A DNA stretch of 64,000 bases from Phoronis australis (lineage: Eukaryota; Phoronida; Phoronidae): contig NMRA01000043.1 in NCBI GenBank assembly GCA_002633005.1, forward strand, positions 1,025,588 through 1,089,587, in the 5' to 3' direction. The position numbers and the translations under genes were made by a program. Shown here piece by piece: positions 1 to 12,900 of this stretch (the first letter of the stretch is position 1; each line of letters begins with the position of its first letter). The notes under the pieces were generated by a model. That model saw only the letters and a program-made list of their open reading frames with translations. It was not told where the DNA came from and searched no databases.

Positions 1-1597
1 GTTCTTAAAAGGCAAATTTGAATATCAGTGTTCTTGGTTATGTAAACATATACTATATGCTAGTCAGACTATGCTCCTGTGTGACTTCACACTCTGACCT
101 GTGCATTCCAAGTTAAAATATAAACCATATGTATGTTAAATATATCATACAAAAAGAAAAAGTTGAATCTTCGGAATGTTCTCACATAGGAATGACTGCT
201 TGTCAAAGTTGCCAACTGAAATACAGACTACCAAGTTAACAAAAATCGACAAAAAATGTTTTGAAAAAGAAAGATCTGAGAACAACTAGTTCCTTAAAGA
301 GCAAGATAAACATCAACATGGATAAATGTGTATTAAGCAATTAAAAAACTAGGGATGCTTTAAAAGAAAAAAACATGCCAAAACAAAACCAACCGAACTA
401 GCAAAAATATTTATGTTATCAGACAAATATTCTGTGAAGGAATGAGAGAAATTAAAAAAAAAGATTCTACAACATTATATGCATACAACAGGAATGTTGC
501 TGAGCTTGTGCAACAACCCCAGGGTTATGACCCCAAGGTTATGACCCCAGGGTTGTTATGATCTGTATAAGAATAACACAAGGTGTAACTGTAGTTTGCT
601 GTTGAGAGATAAGATTGACACGATAACCATTAATCACAGTTAATCTATGATAGCCTTGTTCAAAGCACAAATAAATTACTATAAAATCAACCACGCTGAC
701 TTATGTTCATTTGAACAAATGAATGCCTAAAAACTTTTAAATCAAGCAACACCTTCATACATTTGACTGTATGTTTAAAGTGGCAATATACTTGCCTTTG
801 GCTCTCTAAAATACAAAGTTTGACTTGAATGACTTTTTGATAAAAATTGGTCTCTAATTGTTCCTTACTCGAAAAATGATTTTTGGGTTATGGCAGTGTT
901 ACTTGTGCCCAGCCAAGTTGTTGACCTTAACCTAAAGCAAAACAGTGTCAGTCAATTCTTCCCAATCCCACACTTGGGGGTTGACCATTCAGAATTCATA
1001 GGGGGTAACAAATCAATTATCAAATTTAAAACAACCACAAACCCTTTCTTAAAGTGGGTTTAGTTACATAGTACAACTGAGACAGTCATAGGACTAAGAG
1101 TAGGCTTCACAAACAATTGCTTTCACTCACCTGGTCTATCAATTTCAAAAAGCATATTGTGTGTGAAAGACACCCAGGATTTATGATCATTCACAAAATT
1201 CTAAGCCACAACCTGGACAAGTTACCTCTCCAAGTGCAAAATACAAAAATCATCTCTAATCTAGAGAACAAACAAGTCAGCATCAAATTTATAATGATAC
1301 ATGGTTAAAATCAAAAGATATATTTTTTGCCGGAAAGGGAGTTTACAGTGGCTTTGAAAACAAGCAAATATGTATCCGTGTTGACAAGCATCTCAATAGA
1401 AGAAACTCCTAAATAACCAACTCAGAGTTGTTCAGTGTACAGAGGTGTTGGAACTAGGCCTTGCACCTATGGTCATCCTGTCCGTCATCTCTGCAATCTC
1501 TGCAAAGAAACAAATATTTGAATGTCCACATGACATCTTTCTCACAGTGAATGTTAACTAACTCAAAGCTAAAGTCAAATGCAGGCAATGTGCCACT

Positions 1598-1702
1598 GAA
1601 CAGGAAGGCCTCAGTAGTACAGCTGAACAGGAAGGCCTCAGTAGTAAAGCTGAACAGGAAGGCCTCAGTAGTACAGCTGAACAGGAAGGCCTCAGTAGTA
1701 AA
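1598..1702. repeat. 27-bp minisatellite, 4 copies
   Basis: The phrase GAACAGGAAGGCCTCAGTAG recurs at 1598, 1625, 1652 and 1679, a strict 27-bp period. Units differ by AC versus AA after the shared phrase. The open frame across it on the minus strand (repeating TEAFLFS) is a product of the repeat. Confidence 0.95.
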
Positions 1703-1913
1703 GGAACTATAAACATGCATTTCATCACAAAAACAATTTTTCATTTGGACCACTTAAATGCTGTTCTGAATCTCAAATAGTTCCTTATTGAAATTGGAGA
1801 TCTGGCAGTTCGTTAGGAAGCGTTCATATGTCATTACTCAAGAGGGGAGGGGTTTGGAAAAGATGACGATTTATGACACGGAGGGGGGGGGTAGACTCAC
1901 GGTGACATCATCG

Positions 1914-2470
1914 TGTGGTTTATTAGAATATATCTCCATCATTGTGAAACTGGTTCACCTAACATAACTGACTAATTCAAAAACTGGGACCCATCATTTC
2001 TTGCTTCCAAGATTTGTTCACATCAATTCACACACGGCTTACCTTATAAACATGTATTCAGACAAACAGCAGACTCACTCAATTACTGCCTAAAATGGGG
2101 GATTGGCTGTGATCACATAAGTAGAGGCTGAGGGAGTCATACTATAATGATCTTCAATGATGACAGAGGGGGCAAGAGGGCTTGTCATATAACGTGGTTT
2201 ATTAGAATACTTCCATCATGGCACATATCGTTGGGAAAGTAGTTCACCATCTACCAGCATTGACTAATTCCAAAAATCGGGACCCACCATTTCTTGCTTC
2301 CAAAATTTGACCTTATTTCATTAGGCTTACCTCACAAACATTTATATACAGACCAACATGAGGCTCACTCCATCACATACTGCCTATATGAAGAGGGAGA
2401 TTGACTGCGATCACGTAATTAGAGGCTCAAGAAGTTATACCATGATGACCAGCGATGACATGGAAAAAGT
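1914..2470. repeat. ~279-bp tandem duplication, two diverged copies
   Basis: GTGGTTTATTAGAATA occurs at 1914 and 2193. It is followed in both copies by matching blocks: GACTAATTC, GGGACCCA(T/C)CATTTCTTGCTTCCAA, a GGCTTACCT block and GATCAC(A/G)TAA. The copies differ by many substitutions and small indels, so the duplication is old. No coding content. Confidence 0.85.
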
Positions 2471-3113
2471 GGGAAATTTTGGATGACGTAAGATATGAAT
2501 GCTCCCTTGTCGCTTGAAGATCATGGGTCTTCAGTTCAAGTTGGTTTGTCATGGTGAGTCACTTTACTTATATACCGAGCATGGTACCAACGGATAATGA
2601 ACTGCCAATTTCCAAATCCTGAAACCAGTTCTCAGTTAAATAAAGGACAACAAGTGGTGTGGAGCACAGGCTTACAAACACCTTAATAAAACAGTTAAAA
2701 TTCATCATTCAAAAAGTTCCATTTATTTGTTTGTACTTTCAAACTATTTAAAATATAGCAAATACAAACATTACAATGATCAAAGTTAGTAAAAGACTTT
2801 CGAAATCATAGATAGAAACCACTCAAAAATAGTTGAAAAGCTCAAGTGCCCTATATAATCACAATACATTCATGGTATATTAGGTCAAGAAACATTGATA
2901 TTCAAACTAATCGAAGTCACTTAATTTCTTTGAAAAGTTCTGTGTCAAGGAGTCCCCATTTAGTTATACAGCAGAACAATGGGTACTGTATATAATTGAT
3001 AAAGCTGAAAGGCAGGGAGGCAATCTGCTCTCAGTAAAACCAATGTACTATTCTCAGAAAAAAGCCTCCATTAAATTTCCAGGAAAAATATCTAAGAATA
3101 GCTCTGTCAGCTA

Positions 3114-3120
3114 TATATAA
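3114..3120 (+). promoter_or_regulatory. Possible TATA box of the PC-esterase gene
   Basis: TATATAA lies 38 bp before the proposed start codon at 3158. If used, transcription would start about 13 bp before the ATG, giving a very short leader. AT-rich DNA makes chance matches common, so this is only a candidate. Confidence 0.3.
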
Positions 3121-3157
3121 GGTCAAGCACACAAAATTCCGATTAAAGTTGATCACC

Positions 3158-6100
3158 ATGGCTGCCTTGTACCTTACTCAAGATACTCAAATGATGTTGC
3201 GAAACAAGTTTGTAGTGATTATTGGGGATTCAAGTAAGTCATTACAAACTCACAGGACAAAAGCCACTCCCCAATAGGGCTCAAATTTAGGGCAATGTGA
3301 AGTCTTATAGCCTTAAGGACACAATTAAGTTATCAATCTAGTTTTAACTCGTTTCATACCGTCTGATTTGAGATGGAATAGAGACGACTTCTGGGTTTGG
3401 AAATAACTAATATTTCATTATTACTTGAGATAAGGCTGAATTGTTAGTTAGTGCCAAGCAGGGGTCTCAAGCAGGGGTCTCAAGCAGGGGTCCCAAGCAT
3501 TATCCAACTCTCCATTCTTCCATAGCCAAGAAATCATTCCTGGCAAGAGTAACAAGCAAGTTGAGACCAATTTTATGGAAGAAAGCACTCTAAATCAAGC
3601 GTTCGTTTTTTAAGTCACAGGCAGGCTTATTATAGGGTCGTCCAAGATTACAATGATAGAACTCTTCTTTGACCCAGAGATAAGAAAATGCATGCCTCAT
3701 TTTGGAAGGTCACGTCGTAAACTGTTGAGAAGTGGATTCTGAAGTATTCTGACAAACTTGTTTGATCCACTAGTTCAACATTTTCTAAACTTTGATTGAT
3801 GTCGAAAGGGTGAAGAACTTAACATCACACATCTATGGATATTTGTCAACTATTTTCACCTTTTCCCATCAAAGTTGCCTTTAAAAAAATGACTAAGAAA
3901 AAAATCTTCAAAATTTACACAATAAATGTTTCTTTTAATCCTCTGGTCAGACACAACAAAGATGGTAACAGTCATTTGTTTATCTTTTGCAAAATTTAAA
4001 CCCTTTCCACCATAATACATTTCAGTACAACGTTCCATGTATAAAGATCTGGTACAATTGGTTCAACGTAAAGACTACATCAAGGAAGAGGCACTTAAAG
4101 AGAAGGTTAGTGGTAGGATATAACAACATCACAGGTTGTCAAGATCATTAATTCATTTTAAATCTATAAATCTGTGGGGCGCACTAAATAAACTTTGTAT
4201 GAGACATTCGAATATCTAATGTTCTCAAACACAACCAAAAGTGCATTTGAAAGTAGACACCAACCATCCTCTCTGTTCATGAATATTGGTCAAGGAGATT
4301 CATAGGTATTGAGGCAGGCACGTGAAAACAAAACTGCTACTATGAGACACCAAACTAAACAGACCTGTCCAAAATCAACCGCAGCTGTTCTCACCTCAAC
4401 ATGATCAAATATGCCAAAATTTGCAAAGAACTTTATGATTGGCAAATGTCACAAAGGAATGTCACAGTAGATTCAACCGAAAATTAATGTTGGCAGTTTG
4501 GCAGGTAGAGATTCAGCGATCAAAAATCAAGTACAAAATAACACAAATGGCCACTAGGGGTCACTGTCTAAAATTAAGATAGCGGCATCATCACCGTAAC
4601 TTACTTAATGCGTGAAATACAATTTTTGACAGAATGCTGGTTCATAGCAGCCTTACTTTATCTTCTATTTTTGACAGAATGCTGGTTCATAGCAGCCTTA
4701 CTTTATCTTCTATTTTTGACAGAATGCTGGTTCATAGCAGCCTTACTTTATCTTCTATTTTCAGGGTGAAGAAGAGTGCAACGGTGATAAACGTATTGAA
4801 TTTGGAGAAAAAACAAACAAAACCAATTATAAAGAAGTTAGAGAATACAAAACGAGTGTATTCAGGATAAGATTCTACTTCGTCACTCGATGTTACAGCG
4901 AGTACATGGAATCCATACTAAATACATTATCAGAAGGTCGTAACCCTGACCTGTTGATCTTGAGCTCTTGTCTGTGGGACATAACACGGTAAGAAAGATT
5001 TGATATCTCCATTTAATAGACACTGTTAGACCATAAGTTCTTATTGGAAAGCATTCTAGTTTATTTGCCTAAATGCAATAGGCTTTTTCTGCCAACCTGA
5101 AAAAAACTGGGAGTCTTCTGCAGACAAGCTCAGGGCATTTATTCTCAAAATATCAATCCAAATATTAGTCAGTAAACTAACCTGGAATTCGTCTGGGCTG
5201 AGGTATTGACTAATTCAAATATATTCCCGCTCACATATTTGGAAGTGATGCAAATGTAAAAACATTGAGTAAATTTATTGACAAGTTTCATTACATAATG
5301 TCTAAATGTATATAGGTGTACATGGAATTGGTTTGCAGTACACATAGGTTAACACGCAGTGCGATAGAAAAGCATATGACCAAGCTGCAGAACATGACAG
5401 GTGACTTTCATAAAATAGATGAATACAAACTCTTTGATGAAATATCACAATTCTAAATTACAAATCAAAAATCTTATTGCCAAATTATGATTTGTCCATT
5501 TCCCAATTTATTGTTTATAATGATAATTTTGTAAGCGCACATAATGAATGCATCTCATCGGTCTTGGTAGACCATTGTGGCATCATGGAGGATGACGCGT
5601 TGGGATTACAGGCTCAATGACGAGCCATGAACAGGGGGACTGGGAAACATCATTTAGATAAACTACTCATAGCATGTGCTGTTAACTTGACAAACTCATT
5701 TGTATTTCTATGCAAACTAGATGTAGAATAGGAACCTTACATTAAAAATACTGCTCACACTCTCTAACAAGCCTGTAACTATTTTGAAATATATTCTATC
5801 ACTTTACATTTTAGGTATGGTAAAAACAGCTGCAAAGACTACGTTAAAAATATTAAAAAGCTTTGCTATGAGCTACACAAAAAATTCCAAAGGCAAAGAA
5901 CCACTATCGTGTGGAGAACATGTCTACCTTTGGGGAAAAATCCTTATGGCAAAGTCATGGGAGTGTACTATCCACTTGACAGTGAAGTAACTAATCATAA
6001 TATAATGGGAGCTAATGAAGTTGCCGCAATGTATTTTGAAAATCATAATTTTTCGGTTGTTTACATGGATATGTATTTGTGCTATTCAAGACGACACATG

Positions 6101-6355
6101 ATGCCAGATAATATTCATTGGAACTCTGTAGCTCATCGTCACATGACCAACATTCTTCTGACACATGTAGCATATGAATGGGGATATCCAGTTCCCAAAC
6201 GCTATATCATTGAGAAGTATGAGTTTTTGTACACTCCGTTTCCAGTGTTTGATTGTAACGGATATGTAGATTTTTTTCTATCTTACGATATACCACACTG
6301 GTTGCACTTTTGTTACATTTGTGAAATATGGTGTACACAATGTAACTGTCCATAG
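3158..6355 (+). CDS. PC-esterase domain protein, PCED1/FAM113-like (GDSL/SGNH superfamily)
   Basis: Four exons: 3158-3233, 4026-4105, 4765-4988 and 5815-6355. Introns are GT-AG and phases agree, giving 306 aa. The N-terminus carries the block I motif IIGDSIQRSMYKDL, with the nucleophile Ser inside GDS (split by intron 1). Next come a RFYFVTRCYSEY segment and PDLLILSSCLWDITR. The C-terminal catalytic block is MPDNIHWN (D-x-x-H), followed by LLTHVAYEWGYPVPKR. This order matches vertebrate PCED1A/PCED1B, predicted acyl-esterase or acyltransferase-like proteins of unproven substrate. The protein ends soon after the domain, in a Cys-rich stretch, so the long tail of the vertebrate proteins is absent. 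AATAAA at 6392 supports the end. It is convergent with the kinesin. The family call is firm; the cellular role is unknown. Confidence 0.88.
3456..3496. repeat. 13-bp tandem repeat, 3 copies
   Basis: AAGCAGGGGTCTC repeats at 3456, 3469 and 3482 in the first intron of the PC-esterase gene. The last copy has CCC for CTC. Confidence 0.9.
3636..3850. mobile_element. Diverged copy of the small element also found at 14637-15021
   Basis: It shares ordered blocks with the element at 14.6-15.0 kb: an ATAGGG start, GATAGAACTC, GAGATAAGAAA, and near the other end TCACACATC(T/C)ATGGATATTTGT. The outer inverted repeat is degraded here. It lies in intron 1 of the PC-esterase gene. No coding capacity. Confidence 0.65.
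4262..4600. repeat. Diverged fragment of the ~148-bp satellite family
   Basis: It contains GTTCATGAATATTGGTCAAGGAG, AAAACAAAACTGCTACTATGAG and TGGCCACTAGGGGTCACTGTC. These blocks recur in order in the arrays at 8.7-9.8 kb and 22.6-23.8 kb. It lies in intron 2 of the PC-esterase gene. Confidence 0.55.
4623..4763. repeat. 45-bp minisatellite, 3 copies, ending at a splice acceptor
   Basis: The unit starts TTTTTGACAGAATGCTGG and repeats at 4623, 4668 and 4713. The last copy runs into the real acceptor TATTTTCAG of PC-esterase exon 3 (exon starts 4765). Each unit carries its own acceptor-like TTTTTGACAG. Confidence 0.95.
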
Positions 6356-6391
6356 ATAGATGTAACATGTTTTAGTGTAAGAGTTCATTTT

Positions 6392-6397
6392 AATAAA
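6392..6397 (+). terminator. Poly(A) signal AATAAA of the PC-esterase gene
   Basis: AATAAA lies 37 bp after the stop codon at 6355. The 590 bp between this gene and the last kinesin exon at 6946 hold nothing else recognisable. Confidence 0.6.
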
Positions 6398-6945
6398 TTT
6401 TCTGTAAAAACATCCCAGTTAGAATAGTTTTATGAAATGACCAGTTATGAATATTTCTGGCGGACGTACTTAGTTAAAACATTGCAGGGATCAAAACTGT
6501 CCCTTTCTACAGAAAATGTTAGACTGACAGTCTCAAATCTATCCGCCTTTCCTGTACAACTGTGCTGGTGCGACCTCTGTTGGGTAGTGATTGAAATGTC
6601 CTATGGACCTTGTTTAAAAATCCCTCCCTGAATCATTGTGGTAGATCGAGATTTATGCTATCTAAAACCTGACATAGGGCATTTCATTCACTACATTTCA
6701 TGAACGTACTGCCAGTCAACTATCTTCTGTAGAAGGGCACAGTTGTGGTTCTCGCAATGTAAAGTTATAACTGGGTACGTCTGGCTGAAATATTCATTAG
6801 ACATATACACGGACCTGGATGAATTATAGTCTTCATCAGTTCACAGTTTTATCAACCACACAAAATCACAGATCTCAAACATTTTCATAATCTATGAAGT
6901 ATGGTGGCTAGAATAAGAACACTGCTGTGTTGATATATCACTGAA

Positions 6946-9900
6946 CTACTTACCCTGTTTTAATGCTTGGTTTTCTTGGACTAGTTCAGAGTTGCGAGTG
7001 GACAAAAATACAGCATCTTGTATCGCATCTTCCAGTAATATCCGGTATCTTTGCTCTAGAGCAGCCTTCTGCTCCTCAAACACTTCTCGGTACTGTCTGA
7101 ATGTCTGCCAAAATAAATGATTGGTGTTATGAATAAAATGTTTACAATAAGCCCCATTCACACAGTAACTTAGTTACATTTATTGAATAACCGAAAAGAC
7201 TATATTAACAATAATAATAGACAATGAAAGGAATGGCAAACACTTCCAATCACTAAAGGATCATTGACTCAGTCAAATGCCTGTGTCACATAAAGCTTCT
7301 GAGTATTGTCTATTATACTGTGGAGTGACATTTCACATTTCACAATCAAAAATGTGTTGATCAGTTTCTCTGAATTGCTTGATACTAATATAATCCAAAG
7401 AATCGCCTGGGTAAAAACACCCAAAGACTAGGGATACAACATAGACCTAAGTGTACTCCCCCCCACAAGAACACCATATTGAGCAGCACAGTGACCGGGA
7501 ATAACCTCTGCAGGCCAGTTTGTTATGTGTCAGTACCAACTACACTTGACAGGTCACTTCCAGTTTGTTAAATGTAAGTATCCTCACACACTTGGCACCT
7601 CACTCCCAGTTTGTTACCTGAAAGCACCCCACACACTTGGCATCTCACTCAAAGTTTGTAACCTCTAAATACCCCACACACTTGGCGTCACACTCCCAGT
7701 TTGTAACCTCTAATACACAATTGGCATCTCACTCCCAGTTTGTAACCTCTAAGTACCCCACACAATTGGCACCTCACTCCCAGTTTAAAACCTCTAAGTA
7801 CCCCACACAATTGGCACCGCACTCCCAGTTTGTAGCCTCTAAGTNNNNNNTTGGCATCTCGCTCCCAGTTTGTAACCTCTAAGTATCCCACACACTTGGC
7901 ATCTCACTCCCAGTTTGTAGCCTCTAAATACCCCACACACTTGGCATCTCACTCACAGTTTGTAGCCTCTAAGTATCCCACACACCTGGCACCTCATTCC
8001 CAGTTTGTAACCTCTAAGTATCCCACACACTTGGCATCTCATTCCCAGTTTGTAGCCTCTAAGTACCCCACACACCTGGCACCTCACTCCCAGTTTGTAA
8101 CCTCTAAATACCCCACACACTTGGCGTCACACTCCCAGTTTGTTACCTGGAAGTGCTGTAGTTGCTGCACTTCAGCCTCCTCTTTGTGACGCTTGTATGT
8201 CTCGTCAAGAGCCTTCTGTAAACGGCCCTTCTCCTGCTCAATAGTAGCCAGCTGAAGTAGAGTTCAACAGAGAAAGTCAAAACACTTGATCTAACATCAG
8301 GAAAATAGCCAAAAACCCCACAAAGACAGTGGCACCCAAAGGAAAGAATTGTCAGCATTCAAGAAAAACAAGTGTTTGTCATACAGGGACTGAACAGTCC
8401 ATGTCACTGTAAGATCCATGCATGTTGCAAGGATATAACTTTTAGGAGTTAATTATTTTAATTGGAGCAAAAATCAGAAGTTGAACCCAATATATACAAA
8501 CTTGTATGATCAAACAATTAAATATGCAATGAGTGCCATAATGATTAAAAGTGTAGTGTCAAAACTGGATTTTACTGCTGTAACCTAGAAAATGATGTCA
8601 AACTTGCCAAATTTGACTAGAGTCTTACCTACACCTACATCTAAGTATTAAATAGGAAAACATGAGCAAAGCGTTGATATGCACCCACCATGAACATCCA
8701 TCAAAGAACTTGGCAAACATCAAGGCAAATGCAAAGGAAAACAAAAATGCCAATAGGCGACTCAAGGCTTGGAACGATCAATGACAAAAAAGAGGAAAAT
8801 TTTCCATGTGATGTATCGTTCTACAAAAAAATAAACTTGTGTGACAGAATTTTTTGCGCTGTAAAATTCAACTGAAATAAATGTTTTTGCATGAATAAAA
8901 TAAAAATAATGATAGAAAAGATACAAAAAAGAGGAAACTGGAAATCAAATAAGAGGAAATCAAAACCAAAAAAGGAAATTCTCTTAAAAGAGGGAAATTC
9001 CAAACCCTAGTGACTAAGCAGCAGTCTGATTTGTCTCAACATCCACTTCATTTGCCCTTTCCTCAACAGAAATGCATTGCCAAATATCATGAACATTCAT
9101 CAAGGAGCTTGATTGAGACACATGCAAAAAATAAAATTGTCACAAGACGGCACCACAGCAGTCTTAACCGTTCAAAAATCAATGTCAGACATGCAGTTCC
9201 CAGCAGAAACACATATGCAAATTTTCAAAATGATCCTTAGATCTTGGATATTAAAGAGGAAGCTGCCAAAAACCAGACTCAATAAAATAGGTGACATACA
9301 ATGGATCAAATTTATCTGAAAACAATAATTTGTTATTGTCACTTTAATAAAAAAAAACTAGTTGCCATGTTTCATGAACATTTGCTATGGAACTCCGAAT
9401 CATTGCTGGTCGTCCTCTTGCCAACAGGAGCACATATTATACAAATTGTCACTACAACCCTTAGAGTGGTTTGACCAATACAGCAGCAGGTGCCAAAAAA
9501 CAGAGACTGCAAACTACAAAAACTGCCACTAGGCAGCACTGAATATGTCAAATCCATATGAGAATGACCAGACAGTGTTGTCTCCTAAATAAATACCCAT
9601 TTTCCAAATTTCATGAAAATTTGTCAAGGGCCTACGAAAATATGAAGGCAAAAAACTAAAATTACTGTTGTGGGACACAACGGTAGCTGGATTCATCTGC
9701 AAATTTACTCCTGCTCTCCCATATATGATAGGAACATGTATGCAAAAATTCATAAGCATTCACCAGTGTTTTGGAGATACAGCAGCAAATGGCGGATGGA
9801 AAGACAGATGAGGATGACAGCACAATTTTAAGTTTCCTTCTTGAGATATCGCAGCAACAAGATTTCTCTAAGTTGAGCTCTTAAATTTCTCGCTATACCC

Positions 9901-12900
9901 TGCAAATGACGCCAAGGTCACCAAAAATGAAGTGATGCCTGCTGATATCTACATCTCGCCACAAAATATGAACAAAATGTAAAACGTCATTCTTGAAATA
10001 TCTGCAACAACATTTTCTAAGTAAAAACTTGATTTTCTGTCTACAACCTTAAAATGAGGTCAAGGTCACCAAAATTGACAGGCGCTTACAAATGGCCCCC
10101 TACACTTCAATACAAAATACGAACAAAATCTTAAGTTTCTTTTCTGAGATACAGCACCAAATTATGTGTTATATGTCCCCCATTTCATGCTAACATGTGT
10201 AGCGGACAAAATTAAGGTGAAGTTACGTTGGTTGTAAATTAGAGCCCTTTCAGCCATCTCTTCCTAAAACGCTAACACGTTTTCGGCATTTACCATTTTG
10301 GATATTGCATGTTTTTAACACGTCAAGTAGTTATTTTCACCCACCATTCAGAAGAGATTCAATTCCAAGATGGGAACCGGTCTAACACTATATTTGATTA
10401 ACTGCCTGCATTAACAGTACTCGTGAAAGGACAATTAAATGTCTTTCACATAAGTAGACCTTTTGTGCATTCCTCTGGCTCATCTAGGATCATGTCCAAA
10501 AAACGTAATTTGCAATAGCAAAAGGATAGATGTTGTGACTGTTTTTTGGTCACGTCCATAGAGGGTGCTAGTTGCACTAAATGGTCCTATGAATCAACAC
10601 CATCTCACGAACCTGCAAAGATACCACCGACTTCTCAGCTCGTATAGTTGCCATTTCCTTCTCAAGTTCAACCACTTGCTCTGCAGTGTAATGTTTGCCT
10701 TGAGCCTTTCGTAACTGTTGGAATAATTAGTAAATAGTTTTTATGGGTAGCACATATGTAGAGAGGCATTATTTGAGTTAAAGGGGACAGGCATCTAGTC
10801 AAACAAGTTCCCAGGATGGCAACAAACAGATTTTCAGTGTGTACCTTCACATTAGTAAAATAAAATGTTGTGTTGAAAAGATTTAAAACAACTTATTCGC
10901 AAACTTTAATGTGGTTTCACTTTTTGCTAAGAAGTGGAATTAATTTGTACATCAAGTATAACTTGATGTTAATTCACCTCTATCTCCGCATGTTCATTTT
11001 CAATCTCCATCTTCATTCGTTCCAACTCCTCGTCAATCATCGCTTTATTCTCCGCCTCCCACCGTCGCCTTTCTTCAGCCTCAATTCTCTGCCTTAGTTC
11101 TGCATTTCCCTGCAAAGTGGCGTTCTGGGACCTAGCATCCTAGAGGTACAAGAACAGGATTGAAAAGACCTTGCAATAATATTTCAATAAGCAGTAATAT
11201 TCCTTTCAGGGGTTTCTCATTTTGAGAACCAGTTTTCTCCAATGAACAACAGGCACCAAACTGGTTCTCAAAATCTGGGACCCCTGTAAGTGACCAATGC
11301 CCAATGAGCAACAAGAAACTATAACCAAACATTTGTCAACAGTAATGCCGTGAGCCAGAGTTCGAATTTGGTTGGGAAAACCATGCACCTGCAGAACGGT
11401 AACCACAGAGCTGGAAATTGTGCGGCCGATAAAAGCTTTTTTTTGGAGCATATTGTACTCGATGGCTGTGGGTGTTCTGTGAACTTTGCACCTTGGCTAG
11501 TTGTTGCAAAAATTCATGGCATAAATTTTGAAACTTAGGGAGCTAATGTTATGATGTACAACTATTTGCCATGAGAATTAATGTTATGATGTACAACTAT
11601 TTGTCATGAGAATTCCTTGCCTGAGCTCCCCATTACATGATTTTTGTAATTGTTGAAAGTTGCTAAATGTATGGTAAAACAAGATTTGACAATTATTTTG
11701 TAAATAACATGTAATGGATCAGATAAGTAAGCTTCCTTACATATTTCTGAATATAAAAATTGTTTTTTGATGAGCCTGATTTAACATTATTTGTAAACTA
11801 CAAGGCTTCACAAGGCTTCAGCTCAAAAGCTAAGCCAGAGTTATTTATGTGCAAAAAATTACAATACAAAACAATCAAAAATATTCTTTAATTGTGAATC
11901 CCAATTCGGGTGGACGTAGTAACTCATGAAATGTTTAATTTTGATTTTTACCTCGATACTTATTACCTTCATGTCAAAAAAAATTGAACCAACCTCTCTC
12001 TCAGACCTCATTCTCTCGTCCACCTCTCTGAGACGCCGTTTGACATCTTTTAAGTTGTCAGTTTCCTGCTTCAGTCTCTCTTTCAGTTCATGTATTGCAC
12101 CAACGCGAGCTTTAGTGTCCCCGTCAGTAGCCTTACCTGCAAAACAGAAAGAAAAATAATCACGTGCATATTTAACATTGCTAATAACAGAAGATACAAT
12201 AACAAATAATTACACAAAAAGTTCCTTAAAAATTAAGATATTCCGTTCACATGAGACAGTCCCTCTTTATTGACTGTAATACAAGTGCAAGTATATAATA
12301 CATATATTCCGTTCAAAAGTTCACTAATTAATGCAAAACAGGAACAAACATTTTTTAGTTTCATAATTTTTTAAACTTACATTTAATTCATAGTAGGTCT
12401 GTTTTTGCAAAAACACTATTTTTCTAAATTAAATTAAAATCCAGTTTAATGCCAAATGTTTGTCACCAAATTCTGAGACATTTTCATGTCATCTAATACT
12501 GCGTTATCCATAAAATGTACAGGAAGCACAAAACACAACATTCCAATTTTATACAAATAATTTGTTCTTAGAACACTATGTACCAATCTACATATGAACC
12601 ATGTCAGACAGTTCCAATGTTTGACTTTTTTCAATAATTAATTGTAAAAATATCTATTTTGATATTGATTTCAACAAAAACTTGATAAACAAATTCCACA
12701 TTGTCACTTGACTCAGTTTTGAAACTGGTACGTCAATGAGATCGGGAGTTTAACAGCAGCACTACAATAGCTAATTCCTTCACATATCACCAACTTGAGC
12801 AAAAAAAATGTAAAGGTATGAGAGAAGATACAGCTCAAAGAAGACAACAAAGGAGTGCATTCCAATGAACACACAATTATTCAATCACATCGGGAAATGT

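Larger units (their letters stand above)
1..3157. other. Intergenic stretch upstream of the PC-esterase gene
   Basis: No exon could be supported on either strand. It holds a 27-bp minisatellite near 1.6 kb and a ~279-bp tandem duplication at 1.9-2.46 kb. A short direct repeat (CCCCAGGGTTATGA type) lies near 516-556. The kinesin on the minus strand might extend into this stretch if its last exon read here is not terminal, but no matching exon was seen. Confidence 0.6.

Noticed and set aside
1454-1753. 99-aa minus-strand frame repeating TEAFLFS
   Set aside because: It is a translation of the 27-bp minisatellite with no flanking coding signal.
7637-8189. Plus-strand frames repeating [13 protein letters not shown]
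   Set aside because: They are translations of the 45-bp minisatellite and end inside a kinesin exon of the opposite strand.
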